Assembly (NCBI GenBank): GCA_037127255.1
Contig: JBANSL010000007.1
Span: 62,109,038-62,173,037 of the forward strand
Source: Persicaria tinctoria
Taxonomy: Eukaryota > Streptophyta > Magnoliopsida > Caryophyllales > Polygonaceae
Length of the DNA: 64,000 nt
Direction of reading: 5' to 3'
Shown here: piece after piece, positions 23,967 to 35,341 of the stretch
How positions within the stretch are numbered: the first letter of the stretch is position 1
Layout: each line of letters begins with the position of its first letter
Program-made: the position numbers and the translations under genes
The notes under the pieces: generated by a model
The model's input: only the letters and a program-made list of their open reading frames with translations
Told to the model about the DNA's origin: nothing
The model's database searches: none

Positions 23967-24130
23967 TTTTTTTTATTAGGAAAGAATTCGGGTGAGCAAG
24001 CTCTACCCGGTAGCATCCTTACAGATGAGGTTTGAAAGACCAGAATTGTTGTAGATATTGACCCCCTGACATAGTGACAAAGATGTGCAACCTTATCAGC
24101 CACTCTATTTACAAATCCAGGAAACATGAA
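23967..24130 (-). pseudogene. LINE-2 3' end: RNase H tail and poly-A
   Basis: Read on the minus strand, this encodes FVNRVADKVAHL, the closing segment of a plant LINE RNase H with its last catalytic aspartate. A 3' UTR and an A-tract (T run at 23,967-23,974 on the plus strand) follow. It is the missing end of the minus-strand LINE whose remainder begins at 50,209. The CACTA element between them split the RNase H domain. Confidence 0.78.
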
Positions 24131-24149
24131 AGAAGAAAACGGATCATTA

Positions 24150-24620
24150 GCTACGAATATTTGGCATGGCTATATTCATGGCCAATAGCAACGACATTGA
24201 CGACGGATGTTAATAGCCGTGGCTATATTCGTGGCTGGTAGGCGTCCTATGATGCCACCTCCTCAAATTCGTGGATAATAGCAACGAATATGTGTCCGTG
24301 GCTAGGACGGTGGATTGGACTACTAAATAGCCACGAATGTTTAATTCGTGGCTGTATTCGAAGCTTGTCCGACAACGATATTCTATCCGTAGCTGAATCC
24401 GTGGTTATTCAGTCCAGCAATCATTTAGCATTTGGCCATTTTGTTGAGTGGGCTTGGTCGTAAATAGGGTATTAGTAGTAAAACCGGAAGTGAAAGCCCA
24501 TTAACCTATTAGAAATGAAAGCCCAATAAGCCCATAGAATGAAAGAGTTTTAATGGGCTTCGTTAGCGACGAGTCGACCACTGTATCCGTTGCTAAATCC
24601 GTGTCTATTACGAAAGTTGT
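24150..24620. repeat. CACTA-1 left subterminal repeats
   Basis: Multiple direct and inverted copies of words such as TAGCTACGAAT, CGTGGCTATATTCGTGGC, AATAGCAACGA and AATAGCCACGAATG. In this superfamily such arrays bind the TNPA-type protein and silence or activate transposition. Confidence 0.78.
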
Positions 24621-24866
24621 CAAAATTTAATGCGCTTGTACTGTACCCATGGATGGGGCCGACACGTGTCCATTCCTGCATTTTTATGGTTGAGACCATT
24701 TAATGGTGCGTACCCACTTTGTCTACATTATCTTCTAGCTCATTTTCAATCTCCATCTACTTGCATTTTGAAGGTTGGCAGTGGTGAGTCCGGCCTGTTC
24801 ATTCGTGGGGTACGAGGTAAGTGTGTGTAATTTGTTTATTTATTTATTTTGTTTAACTTTAGTTAC

Positions 24867-24868
<2 letters not shown>

Positions 24869-24946
<78 letters not shown>
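24869..24946. repeat. (TA)n microsatellite
   Basis: About 39 TA dinucleotides end exactly where the TIR element at 24,947 starts. A shorter TA run resumes at its right end (26,911). Confidence 0.9.
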
Positions 24947-24949
<3 letters not shown>

Positions 24950-26910
24950 AGTGGTTCCAGAGTGCACTCCCCTTAGGATGTACATTGTGCACGAATCCTA
25001 GCCATTGATTGATACAAAATGAGTGGTGTAGATTAATAGAGGTTTTTCTTTTTTTTTTTTAAATTACAAAATTGTGGGACCCACACCCATAGGCAAAACT
25101 ACTCCCCACTTCCCACTTTCAACGCGTCATTCTCAACCCCAGTGTTACATTTTTTTTTTTTTGGTCTAGTTTTTTTGTTTTTTTTTAATATACAAAATAA
25201 CAAATAATTATGGTTGATTCGTTCGTGAGACCCATTTGATTTATGTTCGCAATTTCACTGAATAATGTTTTATATGGTACTGAATAATGTTCGATTATCT
25301 TTTTTCATCTAATTCAAATTAAAATTTATCAATCCCACTTAATAATTTGCTACATGCTACCGAATAATATTCCATTACTACCGAATAATGTTCATACTAA
25401 AAATTACCAATTCCATTGAATAATTTATCACATGTTACCGAATAATGTTTTTTTTTTGTCAATCAATTTGAGTTAAAAGAAACCTAAAATCTATAAACGA
25501 TACTTACCATTAATTTGAGTAATGCTTCATATTTCACCGAATAATGTCTCACATTTCACCGAATAATGTTTTATTTTACGTTGTTTGCCAAACCGAAAAC
25601 TCCATATTCAGGCGAATAATGAATAAGATTTCACCGAATAATTTACCAACTCATTACTATTAGTAACCAAAATTAAACACATATGTCTGAATAATTAACG
25701 AATAATAAATCAAATTATGAATCTCAAGAACCGTAAACTAAATTCAACACATACGTCTGAATAATTTCTCATTTTCCCCAAATAATGCGGGAATAAGCAA
25801 TAACTTTTAATTTCTCATTTTTCCCAAATAATGCGGGAATAAGCAATAACTTTCAAGCCTAATCCGATGTAGCCCGTGCCATAACACAAACCACCCCCGA
25901 ATCCAAGGTATGCAATCCAAGGGACTTGAAGCATATAATCCCCCATCTTTACTTTTCTTACCACTTTCCGACCCGCAAATCCAAGGGATGCAATCCATCT
26001 ATGTAGAATTAAGAAAATACACGTGTAAGTTCAAGAATGAAGACGAATACTGCATAAATTTATGAAATTTCATGAAATTCAACCAAACAAAATCTACCAA
26101 TCTAACAAAATCATAATAAACAAGTTCCTAATTCAACCAAACCAAGCCCAAAATCTACCAATCTAACAAATAAGAAAACCCTAGAAATTGGGGGTTTTGA
26201 AATTACCTCAATTCAATCGAACAAACAGCCATTTGAGGATGTTGGAGCGCTCGTCAGCATCGAACCAAAGGAAGAAAGGCAAATCTGGACTCGATTCCGA
26301 TGAAGAAGAAAGGCGAGCGGAGGCGGGCCGTTCTCCACCCCACTACGACACCACCGTCACCGCCTCCGTCGTCGTCGACCACCAGGAACCGCTGCCCACC
26401 ACCAGTAACCTTCGCCGCCATCTTCCCTTGCGGCGTTCATGGCTGCTCGGCTTCGAATTGAAGGAGATGGAGCCAAGCCTTCGCCGTAGTGTGATTTTTG
26501 TTAGAAATAAAAATCTTCGCCGCCGCCAACCCTCCCACTGCACGGCCTGGCCTCCGCCTCCGCCTCCTCGCCTCCGTCTCGCCACCAAATCGCCTCCTCG
26601 CCTCCGTCTCGCCACCAAATCGCCTCCGCCTGGCCCGATGAACAAGAAGAAGAATGAGATTGGGGTCGCCGCCGAATGTCCTCCGCTTGGCTAGGTTATG
26701 AAGAATATTGGGATTAGGTTTTTATTTCTAAAAAAAATCACACGCGCTCCTCTTTCATCTTGGGTTGAAAAATCTATTGGGACCCACAGTTTATTAATTA
26801 GAAATTAGAAAAAAGATAAATTAATCTCAACCCTTCCTCCCATCTCAATCAAAGGCCCACAATTGTGCACAATGCACACCCTAAGGGGTGTGCACAATAT
26901 ACCTATTCTA
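24947..26910. mobile_element. Long-TIR element inserted in a TA repeat
   Basis: The left end (GTGCACTCCCCTTAGGATG, ACATTGTGCAC) is the inverse of the right end (GTGCACAATGCAC, CCTAAGGGGTGTGCAC). Similarity continues inward for roughly 100-130 bp on both sides (for example GATTGATAC-AAA..GATTAAT, GTGGGACCCAC). TA dinucleotides flank both ends. The interior has about 18 copies of an (ACCG)AATAATG word at 25,255-25,800 and a GC-rich proline/arginine-coding stretch at 26,240-26,695 with an internal 31-bp duplication (CGCCTCCGTCTCGCCACCAAA type). No transposase is visible. It resembles TA-targeting MITE or Micron/MULE-type elements. The plus frame at 26,188-26,694 is not recognised. Confidence 0.7.
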
Positions 26911-27198
26911 TATATATATATACACAAATGAAAAGGGTTTTTTGAAAAGGTATATAATTTGAAGAATATATTTGTAAATGTGATATGTAATATAAAAACT
27001 TGGTTGTAATTGATAAATGTATGTTCAATTATTATAGTATTTATTCAATATAATGTATGCAATTATATATATATTTGGAAAATTAATTAGTAATTAATGT
27101 TTAATTTAGTATGTAGTTTATTATTAATTTATTATGATTATATATACCATACAGATCGATTGATCGAATTTGATAATAGGGACGATCGTTCCGGGATG

Positions 27199-28113
27199 TG
27201 TGATATGTACTTAGAGGATCGTAGATGATTAAAACCAGAATACTTCGAAGGGGTGGATAACTTTAAAAATTTTGCTTTTATAAATTTTGCTTTTGCCGAT
27301 GAGGGTAAGATAAAATGTCCATGTCGGAGATGTCATAATTGTTATTTCAAGAAAGTAGATGGTGTGAAAGAGCATTTATATCGGCGTGGGTTTATGTTTG
27401 GTTATTATCATTGGACGGCACACGACGAACCTATTGAACGTGCAAACCATGAGCAAATGGTAGGGGCAACCAGTGGGCTATGTATGATTAGTTAACTGCA
27501 GAGCAAAGGATCGTGTTTGACATTATAGGGCCGAACTTTGTTCCTCCTTCATGGTTTAATGTCGATGGTAATCATGAATTCCAACCAGCTAAAGTGAATG
27601 AGGTCGATGAAATGGGGGAAGATCCAGTACAGACCGAGGAGGCTAATCTGTTGTCCACGCGGTTTGCAGACGTGCTAAGAGCCAATGATGAACCTGTGTT
27701 TCTAGGGTGTACTACACATACATAGTTGTCTTTTGTGAGCCGACTTATGAGCTTGAAGTGCGATTATAATGTTCCCCAAAGCCTCTTTAATGGTTTCGTG
27801 AAATTGTATGATGAAGTGTTACCTTTTGTCCACAAGATTCCCACCAGCTACTATGAAACTAAGAAGATAGTTCGAAATTTGGGGTTACCGGTGGAAAGAA
27901 TAGCCATCTGTCCCAACGGTTGTATGTTGTATTGGAAGAATGATGCCAATGAAGAATCATGTAAGTTCTGTGGTGAAGCAAGATATGACGTGGGTCGAGG
28001 CATACGTAAGCCAGATAAGGTTTTATTCCACTTGCCTCTTATTCCGAGGCTACAGAGATTATATGCTTCGGAGGTGACCTCCAGCTATATGACTTGGCGG
28101 GTGGAGCACGTAA
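27199..28113 (+). pseudogene. CACTA-1 TNP2-like transposase, N-terminal part
   Basis: The product would be the DNA-cleaving transposase of a CACTA element. LKPEYFEGVDNFKNFAF and IKCPCRRCHN-YF, V-EHLYRRGF and YHWTAHDEP form the zinc-binding Transposase-associated domain. An acidic linker and stops at 27,493 and 27,723 follow. A continuous stretch from 27,726 then encodes LPFVHKIPTSYYETKKIV, ICPNGCMLYWK, CKFCGEARY and LPRLQRLYASE-type sequence (PLIPRLQRLYASEVTSSYMTW), which opens the TNP2 core. Near 28,113 it jumps without transition to the DUF4218 region. The catalytic core is therefore deleted. With the stops, this copy cannot make a transposase. Confidence 0.85.
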
Positions 28114-28704
28114 CAGATGAGGGTATTATATCGCTTTCAAAGAGTTGTTGCATCCAAGCGTATGGGGCCCGTTAATTAAGTTGAGTATCTTCTTCCAAAT
28201 AATTTGTTCGTCATCATTGTTAGTTTCTGTCATGGACCAGGTGATCCGAATGATTCCACTATTGGTTTGCAAGTTGGAGCGTATCTTCTCTCCATCCTTT
28301 TTTGACTCCATGGAGCATCTCATAGTCAATCTGCCACATGAGGCCCGAGTGGGTGGTCCGGTCCATTATCGATGGATGTATCCATTCAAGAGATTCTATT
28401 TCAGCTAAAAAAGCAGATTGTCCAAAAGAGTAATGTAGAAGGGTCGATCGTGATGGCGTACTTACGGGAAGAAATAGCTAATTTCTTGGTGCACTACTTC
28501 CCTTCGCATGTTCATTCCAAATTGAGGAGACCTGCCAAAAATGACGTATTCGAAGGTGAAGGTTGTGCCTTATCTATTTTTGATCCCACCGGCGATAGTA
28601 GGGGGAAGGAGACAATAAGGTGGTTGACTGAAGAGGGAGAGTGGAAGGCCGCACACACATATGTATTGCTCAACTGTCGGGAAGTTCAACCGTACATTGA
28701 GTAA
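28114..28704 (+). pseudogene. CACTA-1 DUF4218 domain
   Basis: FKELLHPSVWGPL opens the domain, then LVCKLERIFSPSFFDSMEHL, LPHEARVGGPVHYRWMYPF and, after a one-base frame change near 28,395, LKKQIVQKSNVEGSIVMAYL. This order is diagnostic of DUF4218, normally fused behind the TNP2 core in plant CACTA transposases. Its biochemical role is not established. Acidic FEGEGCALSIFDPTGD and LTEEGEWKAAHTYVLLNC follow, linking to DUF4216. A GT donor after 28,703 starts a short intron. Confidence 0.85.
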
Positions 28705-28797
28705 GTAAACAAACCGAGCACACTTCTCATCAATTTATTTATATATGGCTGAAAAGGAATTTACTTACCATTACTTACTTTATTATGTTGGCCAAGA

Positions 28798-29477
28798 TAC
28801 TTTGTCAATGGCTATAAGTTCAAAACTCTCGAACATGGTGTAGGGAAATCAACTATGAATAGCGGCGTTTGTGTTCGTGGGTCCAACTATGCGACGAACG
28901 AATCATATTTTTTTGGTCTCCTCGAAGAAATTATCGAGGTTGACTACCCAAGTGCCCTTGCTTACCCACTGAAAGTTTCCCTGTTCAAGTGTCAATGGTT
29001 TGATCCAATGACAAGAGGAACACAAATTCATCCCGTCTACTAGTTTGTTGAAATCAATCCGAAAAAACTATATAGAAGGTATGAGCCTTTTGTTCTCGCG
29101 CAACAAGCTACGCAGGTTTATTACGTTCAATATCCAGGAGCCACTTGTGACCGGATGGATTGGTGGCATGTGTGCAAGACAAGGGCTTGGAACAGGATAT
29201 AACAAAAGTGGGGATCCATGGGCCCAGCTGAGACATATGCTTATCAGTCCGTTGAAATCGTCACCCCTGAATTCTCCATCGAAATAGAAGTAGGTGATGC
29301 ACAGACAACCTTGTGAGATCCTTCAGGTGCGTTTGCTAAAGTCGCCGATGAGGTTCTTGCTGCAAAAGAAGAGGGTGTGTTTGCTGAAGTCGATGTTGAC
29401 GTTCTTGCTACAGAAGAAGATGACGAGTTGGAGGCCACAACAAGCTGCGAAGAAGCCTCTAACAAACCCCCTCGGTG
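28798..29477 (+). pseudogene. CACTA-1 DUF4216 domain and C-terminal tail
   Basis: After an intron (about 28,705-28,797), YFVNGYKFKTLEHG, MNSGVCVRGSNYA, YFFGLLEEIIEVDYP and LFKCQWFD identify DUF4216, the last conserved domain of CACTA TNP2 proteins. A stop at 29,041 and frame changes interrupt QATQVYYVQYPG. A long acidic tail (29,270-29,460) reads AKVADEVLAAKEEG-type repeats. From 29,478 to 30,110 I see only the tRNA-like copy and AT-rich sequence, with a duplicated GGTTGGATTTTGTTTTTT phrase. Confidence 0.82.
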
Positions 29478-29747
29478 AACTACAAGTTGTGTGATAAGCT
29501 CTGCTGAAAAAATTCACCCTATCACCAAACAATATGTTTCCAGCAAAAGTGTCCAAAATTCTATTTTTGGATTGTTTTATGCAATATCCAAACTAATGTA
29601 AATTTGCTTTGTGCCTATATTTACTTGTAGGGTTTCAAAGCATAAGAAGTATCTCAGAGCATATAATGTTCCATGACCAGTTTGTAATACGCTTGACAGC
29701 GGTAGCAATATCCAGACTAATGTCATTTTTTGTTGGACATGTATAAT

Positions 29748-29818
29748 TGGCCTATGAGGGAATCGAACCCCCTTCTTTGTGCAATGCACAACGCTCTTCC
29801 ATTGAGCTAACAAGCCCT
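29748..29818 (-). tRNA. tRNA-like sequence with short anticodon loop
   Basis: On the minus strand, acceptor GGCTTGT pairs fully with ATAGGCC (two wobbles), followed by T8-A9, D arm GCTC-AATGGAA-GAGC, and T arm GGGGG-TTCGATT-CCCTC (fully paired). Only 19 nt lie between position 26 and the T stem. They form TTGTG-CATTG-CACAA or a 6-bp stem with a 3-nt loop, so a normal seven-base anticodon loop cannot form. Both pol III boxes are intact. It is closely similar to the copy at 16,826. It is probably a tRNA-derived sequence rather than a decoding tRNA. Confidence 0.5.
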
Positions 29819-31201
29819 AAACCGGATGGATATCACTTTCCTGGTTGGATTTTGTTTTTTCACAATTTAGCTTGTTTTGGAAAATCCATTCATCACTTTC
29901 CCAATCAGCAACCTTATGAGTGTTTTTGAAAATTTTCAATTTCATGGTTGGATTTTGTTTTTTTTTTAGCAATTTAGCTTGTTTGATGGGTAGTTTTCTG
30001 CTACTACTTAACTGTTGAAAGCAAAAATTGAGTTTTGGAGTTGATTCATTATATTCTCTATCAATTTGATGTAAAAAGTTTGCAGTTATATATCTTGCAC
30101 ACATTACAGGCACTACTACAAAACTTCAATTATACATCTGTTGTCAACAAATGTCTTTCAACAAAAATTCCGATCTCTTTGTGCGTGTAGTAAAAGATCA
30201 AACTTTTCCACATCGGTTTTAAGCAGATGTCTTTTCTTAATTAGAACCCCTCATTTTTTGTTATGACATATTCACTTGTTGATGAGTATCCATAATTTGT
30301 CATTTGAAAACATGTGAAGATGTCCTCCTAAAGCAAAAAAGTGAAATTTACATCTTTATTTATAAAAATAAGTGATGTCTTAATACAAAATAGACAACAA
30401 TTTTTTATTTAGTGATCATGTTTATAATCATGTTCGATGTATAATTTATGATTTTATATTGTTTTAATTTAAACGAACACACGAAATATAGGCATAACTG
30501 ATGTATTTCCATATTATCGACATCACATTTTTTGTTATAACTGATCTGTATAACTATACTGGCATCTGTTTCAATAAATGGATCTGATGTTAGATGTATG
30601 AATGCACTACTATTTTCATATTTAATCCGATGTTTTATTTTGGGATAGGCAACACGCTTTTGCCGATAGAACATCGCATTTTGTATGGTCTTCAAAATGG
30701 TAGGTCGTTTAATAAAAACATGTACATATATACTACCATCATATTGTCACATTTACAAAATACGCCGCCGCTATTCATAGCCACAAAATTGGCTAGCCAA
30801 AACATCTCAAAACAAATAAAGCACACCGACGAATATATCTTAGGACAAACTAACACCAAATTGCCTAGAAAGATAATAAGAAAATCCAGGACTAAAAACT
30901 GCAGAAGAACGCATCAGCACGACGTTCATCCTTGACCTCATACAATCTGAAATGATCACAAACAGACAATTACATGGGGTAAAAATAGTGGACTTTGAGG
31001 GTTTACGCTGGGAAAATAATCTGTACTTCCAAGAACTTGATTGCAGAATTCAGAATGTTCTAAGGACAATTTTATTTCACCTAACATAGCTTCAATCTTG
31101 TATTTTATGCATTAGAACATTTCCAAAATTTCAGCACAAGTCAATGCAAGATTACTTCCTAGTCTTTGAGTTTGAAGCATAATAGAGGCACAAGAACTCA
31201 C

Positions 31202-31600
31202 CTTGGTGCACGTTTCTTTCAAGCTCTACCTTCCTCATCAGATGCATCATCTTTGGAAGCAGACGAGGCACCAGAATCATCAATGTCCTCATCAACATGC
31301 TCAAAGTGCTCCTCAATCGGGGTAGCCTGGTTCTTCTTTCCAGGATGTGTAGCCAAGTATTCCTCCGATTGTTCATCAATTAAAAAGTCCTGGATCCCAT
31401 GAAAAGAAAAAATTACATAAATACATTAATATACAGAAACAGTTCATTGAATAAGCAAATCCTGAAAGCAACTACCAAATAGGAAATTAATGTGATATAT
31501 TTGGCACATAAATCCAATTGCACGATGGACAACTCAGAGCACTTACCTTGCCCTCGAACAGTTCAGCGAACCTCTGATCCTTGAGTAGCTCGCTGTTGCG
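31202..31600 (-). pseudogene. Captured exons of a NOL10-like nucleolar protein gene
   Basis: Two minus-strand exons with GT-AG borders are visible. The upstream one (31,547-31,600) encodes NSELLKDQRFAELFEGK before a GTAAGT donor. The downstream one (31,202-31,389) follows an AG acceptor and encodes DFLIDEQSEEYLATHP, then GKKNQATPIEEHF, and an acidic serine-rich stretch before a GTGAG donor. This order matches the C-terminal region of the WD40 ribosome-biogenesis protein NOL10 as I know the family. The WD40 part is absent. One stop follows the acidic stretch. The piece sits inside CACTA-2, so it is transduplicated gene sequence. The identification is from memory of the family and needs a search. 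Confidence 0.6.
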
Positions 31601-33649
31601 TTTTTTTTCTTTTTATTGGGTTATTTCTCAACTGCATGAACAACAACATCAATCCTTTCTTCTTCTTCTTCTTCAACAAGTTCACTTGCCAATTTCCTAT
31701 TAACTTTTGGTAACTTAAACAACTCAAATTACTTGCACATTCAGATGAAACAACTCAAACAAGTACACCTCAACATTTAAAGATAAAGCCTCATCAACTT
31801 TGTACCATTGCATAAAAAGAGTCCCAAAACATATACCCCAAAGACAGCTTTCAAAAATGTCTGCATGCCTAACACTGAGTAATTTTATTAAAATGATCTT
31901 ACATTTTTCACAAGATTTCTCATCTTTAACCACATGACTCATGGTCATTTGCAGAAGAACTTTTAGTTGATCCTGTTTCCATAAGTCTCTTAAGAAAAGC
32001 AACGTCTGTACTGGATGAAACATCATCTGTACAAAATATAAACCAACATATTTAGGAGGATTCTAGAATCAGGCAATCATCTTCCGTCAAAAATTTCTGA
32101 GAAAAAGAATCAATTGTTCCAATTGGTGATTTACTAACCATAAAACAGTCCATAAATTAGAAAATTAAAGAAAACAATCCCCAATTATTGCACTGAGCAA
32201 TAACGACAAAGAATATTGAATCACTAGGAAACCAATCTCTTTGAAGCTAATTACCAACATGATGTAGGTAAAATTGAAGACCAAAATCTAACCTTGTGAG
32301 GTGGATAAACATTAAATATCTTGAACACTACTCGTACCCACTCCTCTAATGTCAAGAGAAGTTGATTCCAAGCCACCCACAAGCTAATTAGAAAAACAAA
32401 ATCAATGTCCTATAAATGAAATTTAATGGATAGTCGCAAAAAGAGATGCAAGAACATGAGATCGATAAAAGCATATAGAAATCCAGAATAAAAACCGAAT
32501 GTTATAGTGACATATAGCATTACCCTCTCCAAGGACTTCTGATCAGAAGCTAGCTAGTCTTTTGTTGTATAAATGTTGCTATACTTTCTGTCAAGAAAAA
32601 TTATTCTCAATGGCTGAAATCTCAATCCTTTGCACTTTAAGCTTTTGACACAACTTTTGATTTTGAAACTGAGCCACATAAGTGTCAAGCTCCAACAGAA
32701 GGAAACAATAAGTTGAGTTAGCCAAATATCACTAGTTCCAAATACTAAATATGAACAAACAAGAAAAGTGCAAAAATCTAACATGCATAAACGTCATCCC
32801 TAAAGATAAGCCAACACCAAATCTAGGATAAGATTAGTTGTTTTAGGCACATACTAACGCCCTGCAAACTAGTTCACGCCATCATTTTTTTAATAGAAAA
32901 AATCTCATAAAATCAATGCAATCAACTTTTTCTACCTCTTTAAAATAAGGAAATACATCAGAAACATACATCAGAAACAACCCTGAAATCAATGCAACCA
33001 ACTTTTTCTGCCTCTTGTCATGTGCTTTTATAATAGAGCGGTGAATCTATTATTAACCCATGCACTGTCACATGTGCTTTTATAATTGATTTACATAGAG
33101 AATGTAGTAGTCGATGGTAATCTAGAGAGCTAGTTACATGATAGATCAAGATGCTGAAGCTGAACCAATTCACCAAATTGCTCAAGAACTACTACGGTGA
33201 AAGATTCAAACAACAATGAGAAGAAAACAAGATACAATCTCTCAATTTTAGATTCCTCCATCTTTATACATTTAATTCCCCATCCCCTGTAAAAATTAAT
33301 GATAAATAACATCTTCACTTCAGCAAAAAACAAGATCCAAACTGTCAATTTTAGATTCATAGGTGTTGCAATTCCCCTTCCCCAAATCACCAAATGCCCT
33401 ATTTCAGTCAAACCCTAGCAGCCATGATCAATATGTTATATGAAAGCAAAAATTCAAAGGAATTACTCAAAGTTGCTGCAACTATAGCAACCGATCAAGA
33501 ATCAGCTTCAGTGGAAAACCCCCAAAATCTAGGGCTAAAAATGAAAAAAAAAAACACCAAAAAGCTAGGGCTTTTCATTCATGATAGTAACAGAAATCAA
33601 AAGCGACATTGTAGTCTAGGGTTTATGAGAGAGAAGAAGAAGAGCTTAC

Positions 33650-33709
33650 CAACGGTGCCGACCGACGATAGCGCCACAAAGAGCGACATTGCAAGTTATC
33701 TCTCGCCAT
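33650..33709 (-). pseudogene. Exon-like 5' gene fragment within CACTA-2
   Basis: ATG at 33,709 opens MARDNLQCRSLW and reaches a GTAAGC donor, preceded by a CT-rich leader with AAACCCTA words, as in plant 5' UTRs. The product is not recognised. It may be the first exon of another captured gene or an alternative start of the same chimera. Confidence 0.3.
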
Positions 33710-34462
33710 CTTTTCTCTTCCTCCTTCTCTCTCGAAAACCCTAACAAAAAAAAAACCAAATTAAAATTAAAGGAAGATGACAGAGAAAGGAGTTGAAACT
33801 ACCAGATCTAAAGTAAAACAACTTAGATCTAGTGAAGAATCACTAAATCCATGCAACTCTAATCCGAAAAAGGGCAGATAGATCTATAAAAAACTTGAGA
33901 TGACAAAGAGAGCGGTCAGATCTACAAAGGGCGAGAAAGAGCTTACTTTTTAGGGTTCTGGAAGAGAGGCCAACATCCTTGAATTGTAGTCGCTTGTCAG
34001 AGTGAGAGAGGGGAGGACACGAGCAAATGAAACTAGCAGATCGAGATCTGAAAGAGATAAACCTGGGAGAGGGAGATCTAGAAATAGAGAGTGACTTTTT
34101 TTTTTTTGGTTTAGAAAAACTGCAGAGGAACTCTCTCCACGAGAGAGATTTTTGATCTCAAGAGAGAAATATGGAGAGAGGGAGGGGAAATATTTTTTAA
34201 GTGTTGGAACCTTTACCGCTTTTAGATGTTCAATTTGTCAGTTAAAGTGTATTCCGTGCATTGAGATATTAATTTTTTTTGGTTAAGTTGTTTTAATTTT
34301 TTTTGGAACCTACAATTTTATATCTGTCAAAAAAGATAAACATCATCTGAACTTTGTTTAACATCACAGATTTAAAAACTGACGCAAACAGATTGATTTA
34401 ACATCGGGTATTTTTTTACAGACTTAAAACATGTGATGTATAATTGCATAATTCTAGTAGTG

Positions 34463-35250
34463 AGGCAACAAACTTAGAACAGTTCCACATTACATGCACA
34501 ATTATACTTCCATTGAATGCAAAAAAGACTGGAAATGAATTATACGATCAGTAAACTTACAAGTCCACTAGTTCTTCAAATAAAACCCAAAATCTAGAGG
34601 CAAAGCAAATCGTAGCAATACCTAATTGAAACACAAGGAACACAAATTACGATCGGAACTGATGCCAATACCCAAAACAAAACACAAGGAACAAAGAATC
34701 GCTTGAAAGAGAAGGAATGGATGCCAATACTGAATTGAAATAGAAGGAACACGAATTCACTTCATCGCCAATTCAAACAATAAGAGAAACAACAAGGGAG
34801 ACGAGGGTGCTTACCACTAGGATGGGAGGAGACGGAGATATTTCCGATCGGATTGCGCGACTTTGAAGCCAATTTGAAGACAATTCACCAAATCGGAGAT
34901 GCCATTACAACTGGTGACGAACCCTAGAACAATTCCACACTCGAATTCGAAGCTAGTGGTTAGGGTTTGTATTCAATCTCTGCCTACCACTAGAGTGGGA
35001 GGAGACTGAAAAATGGGCCTTTTCCGAATTGGGCTTTTTAATGAAGTTGGGCTTTTTAATGAAATTGGGAGGAGGGGATGAAGTTGGGCCCTTCTGCTTT
35101 TCAGTGTCACAGAGTTTTAGGGGGAACTCAAATTTTTCATCCAAAATTTTCGAGGGAACCTAAAATTTGAGTGGGAAAATTGAACCGTCAAAATTCCAAA
35201 TCCCCAATTTCATCTCACTCTCTCACTTTCATCTCTGTCAAACCCTAAGC
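34463..35250. other. CACTA-1 spacer, no gene recognised
   Basis: AT-rich to 34,800, then a leader-like segment with several AAACCCTA and GGGCTTTTTAATGAA repeats. Minus-strand frames here are short and show no domain. Confidence 0.4.
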
Positions 35251-35261
35251 GCACACACACA

Positions 35262-35303
<42 letters not shown>
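35251..35303. repeat. (CA)n(CT)n microsatellite
   Basis: A CA run passes into a CT run of about 20 units directly upstream of the TNPA-like start at 35,342. The minus-strand frames over it give Arg/Glu repeats and are artefacts. Confidence 0.9.
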
Positions 35304-35307
<4 letters not shown>

Positions 35308-35341
35308 CACCCTTTTCCGAAACCCTAACCACACCGAAGCC

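Larger units (their letters stand above)
30111..34462. mobile_element. CACTA element CACTA-2 carrying captured gene exons
   Basis: Starts CACTACTACAAAACTTC and ends TAGTAGTG. Inside both ends AATTATACATC is shared in inverse orientation. The flanking triplets are AGG (30,108-30,110) and AGG (34,463-34,465), the 3-bp duplication expected of CACTA elements. No transposase domain is visible in 4.35 kb, so it is non-autonomous. The right subterminal region (34,200-34,440) repeats ACATC-GAT words. The interior has minus-strand host-like exons (31,202-31,600 and 33,650-33,709) separated by intron-like AT-rich sequence. It inserted into the internal part of CACTA-1. Confidence 0.9.

Noticed and set aside
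26343..26645. Glycine/arginine-rich minus-strand frame
   Set aside because: It is the complement of a GC-rich CGCCTCC repeat. Both strands are open by composition.
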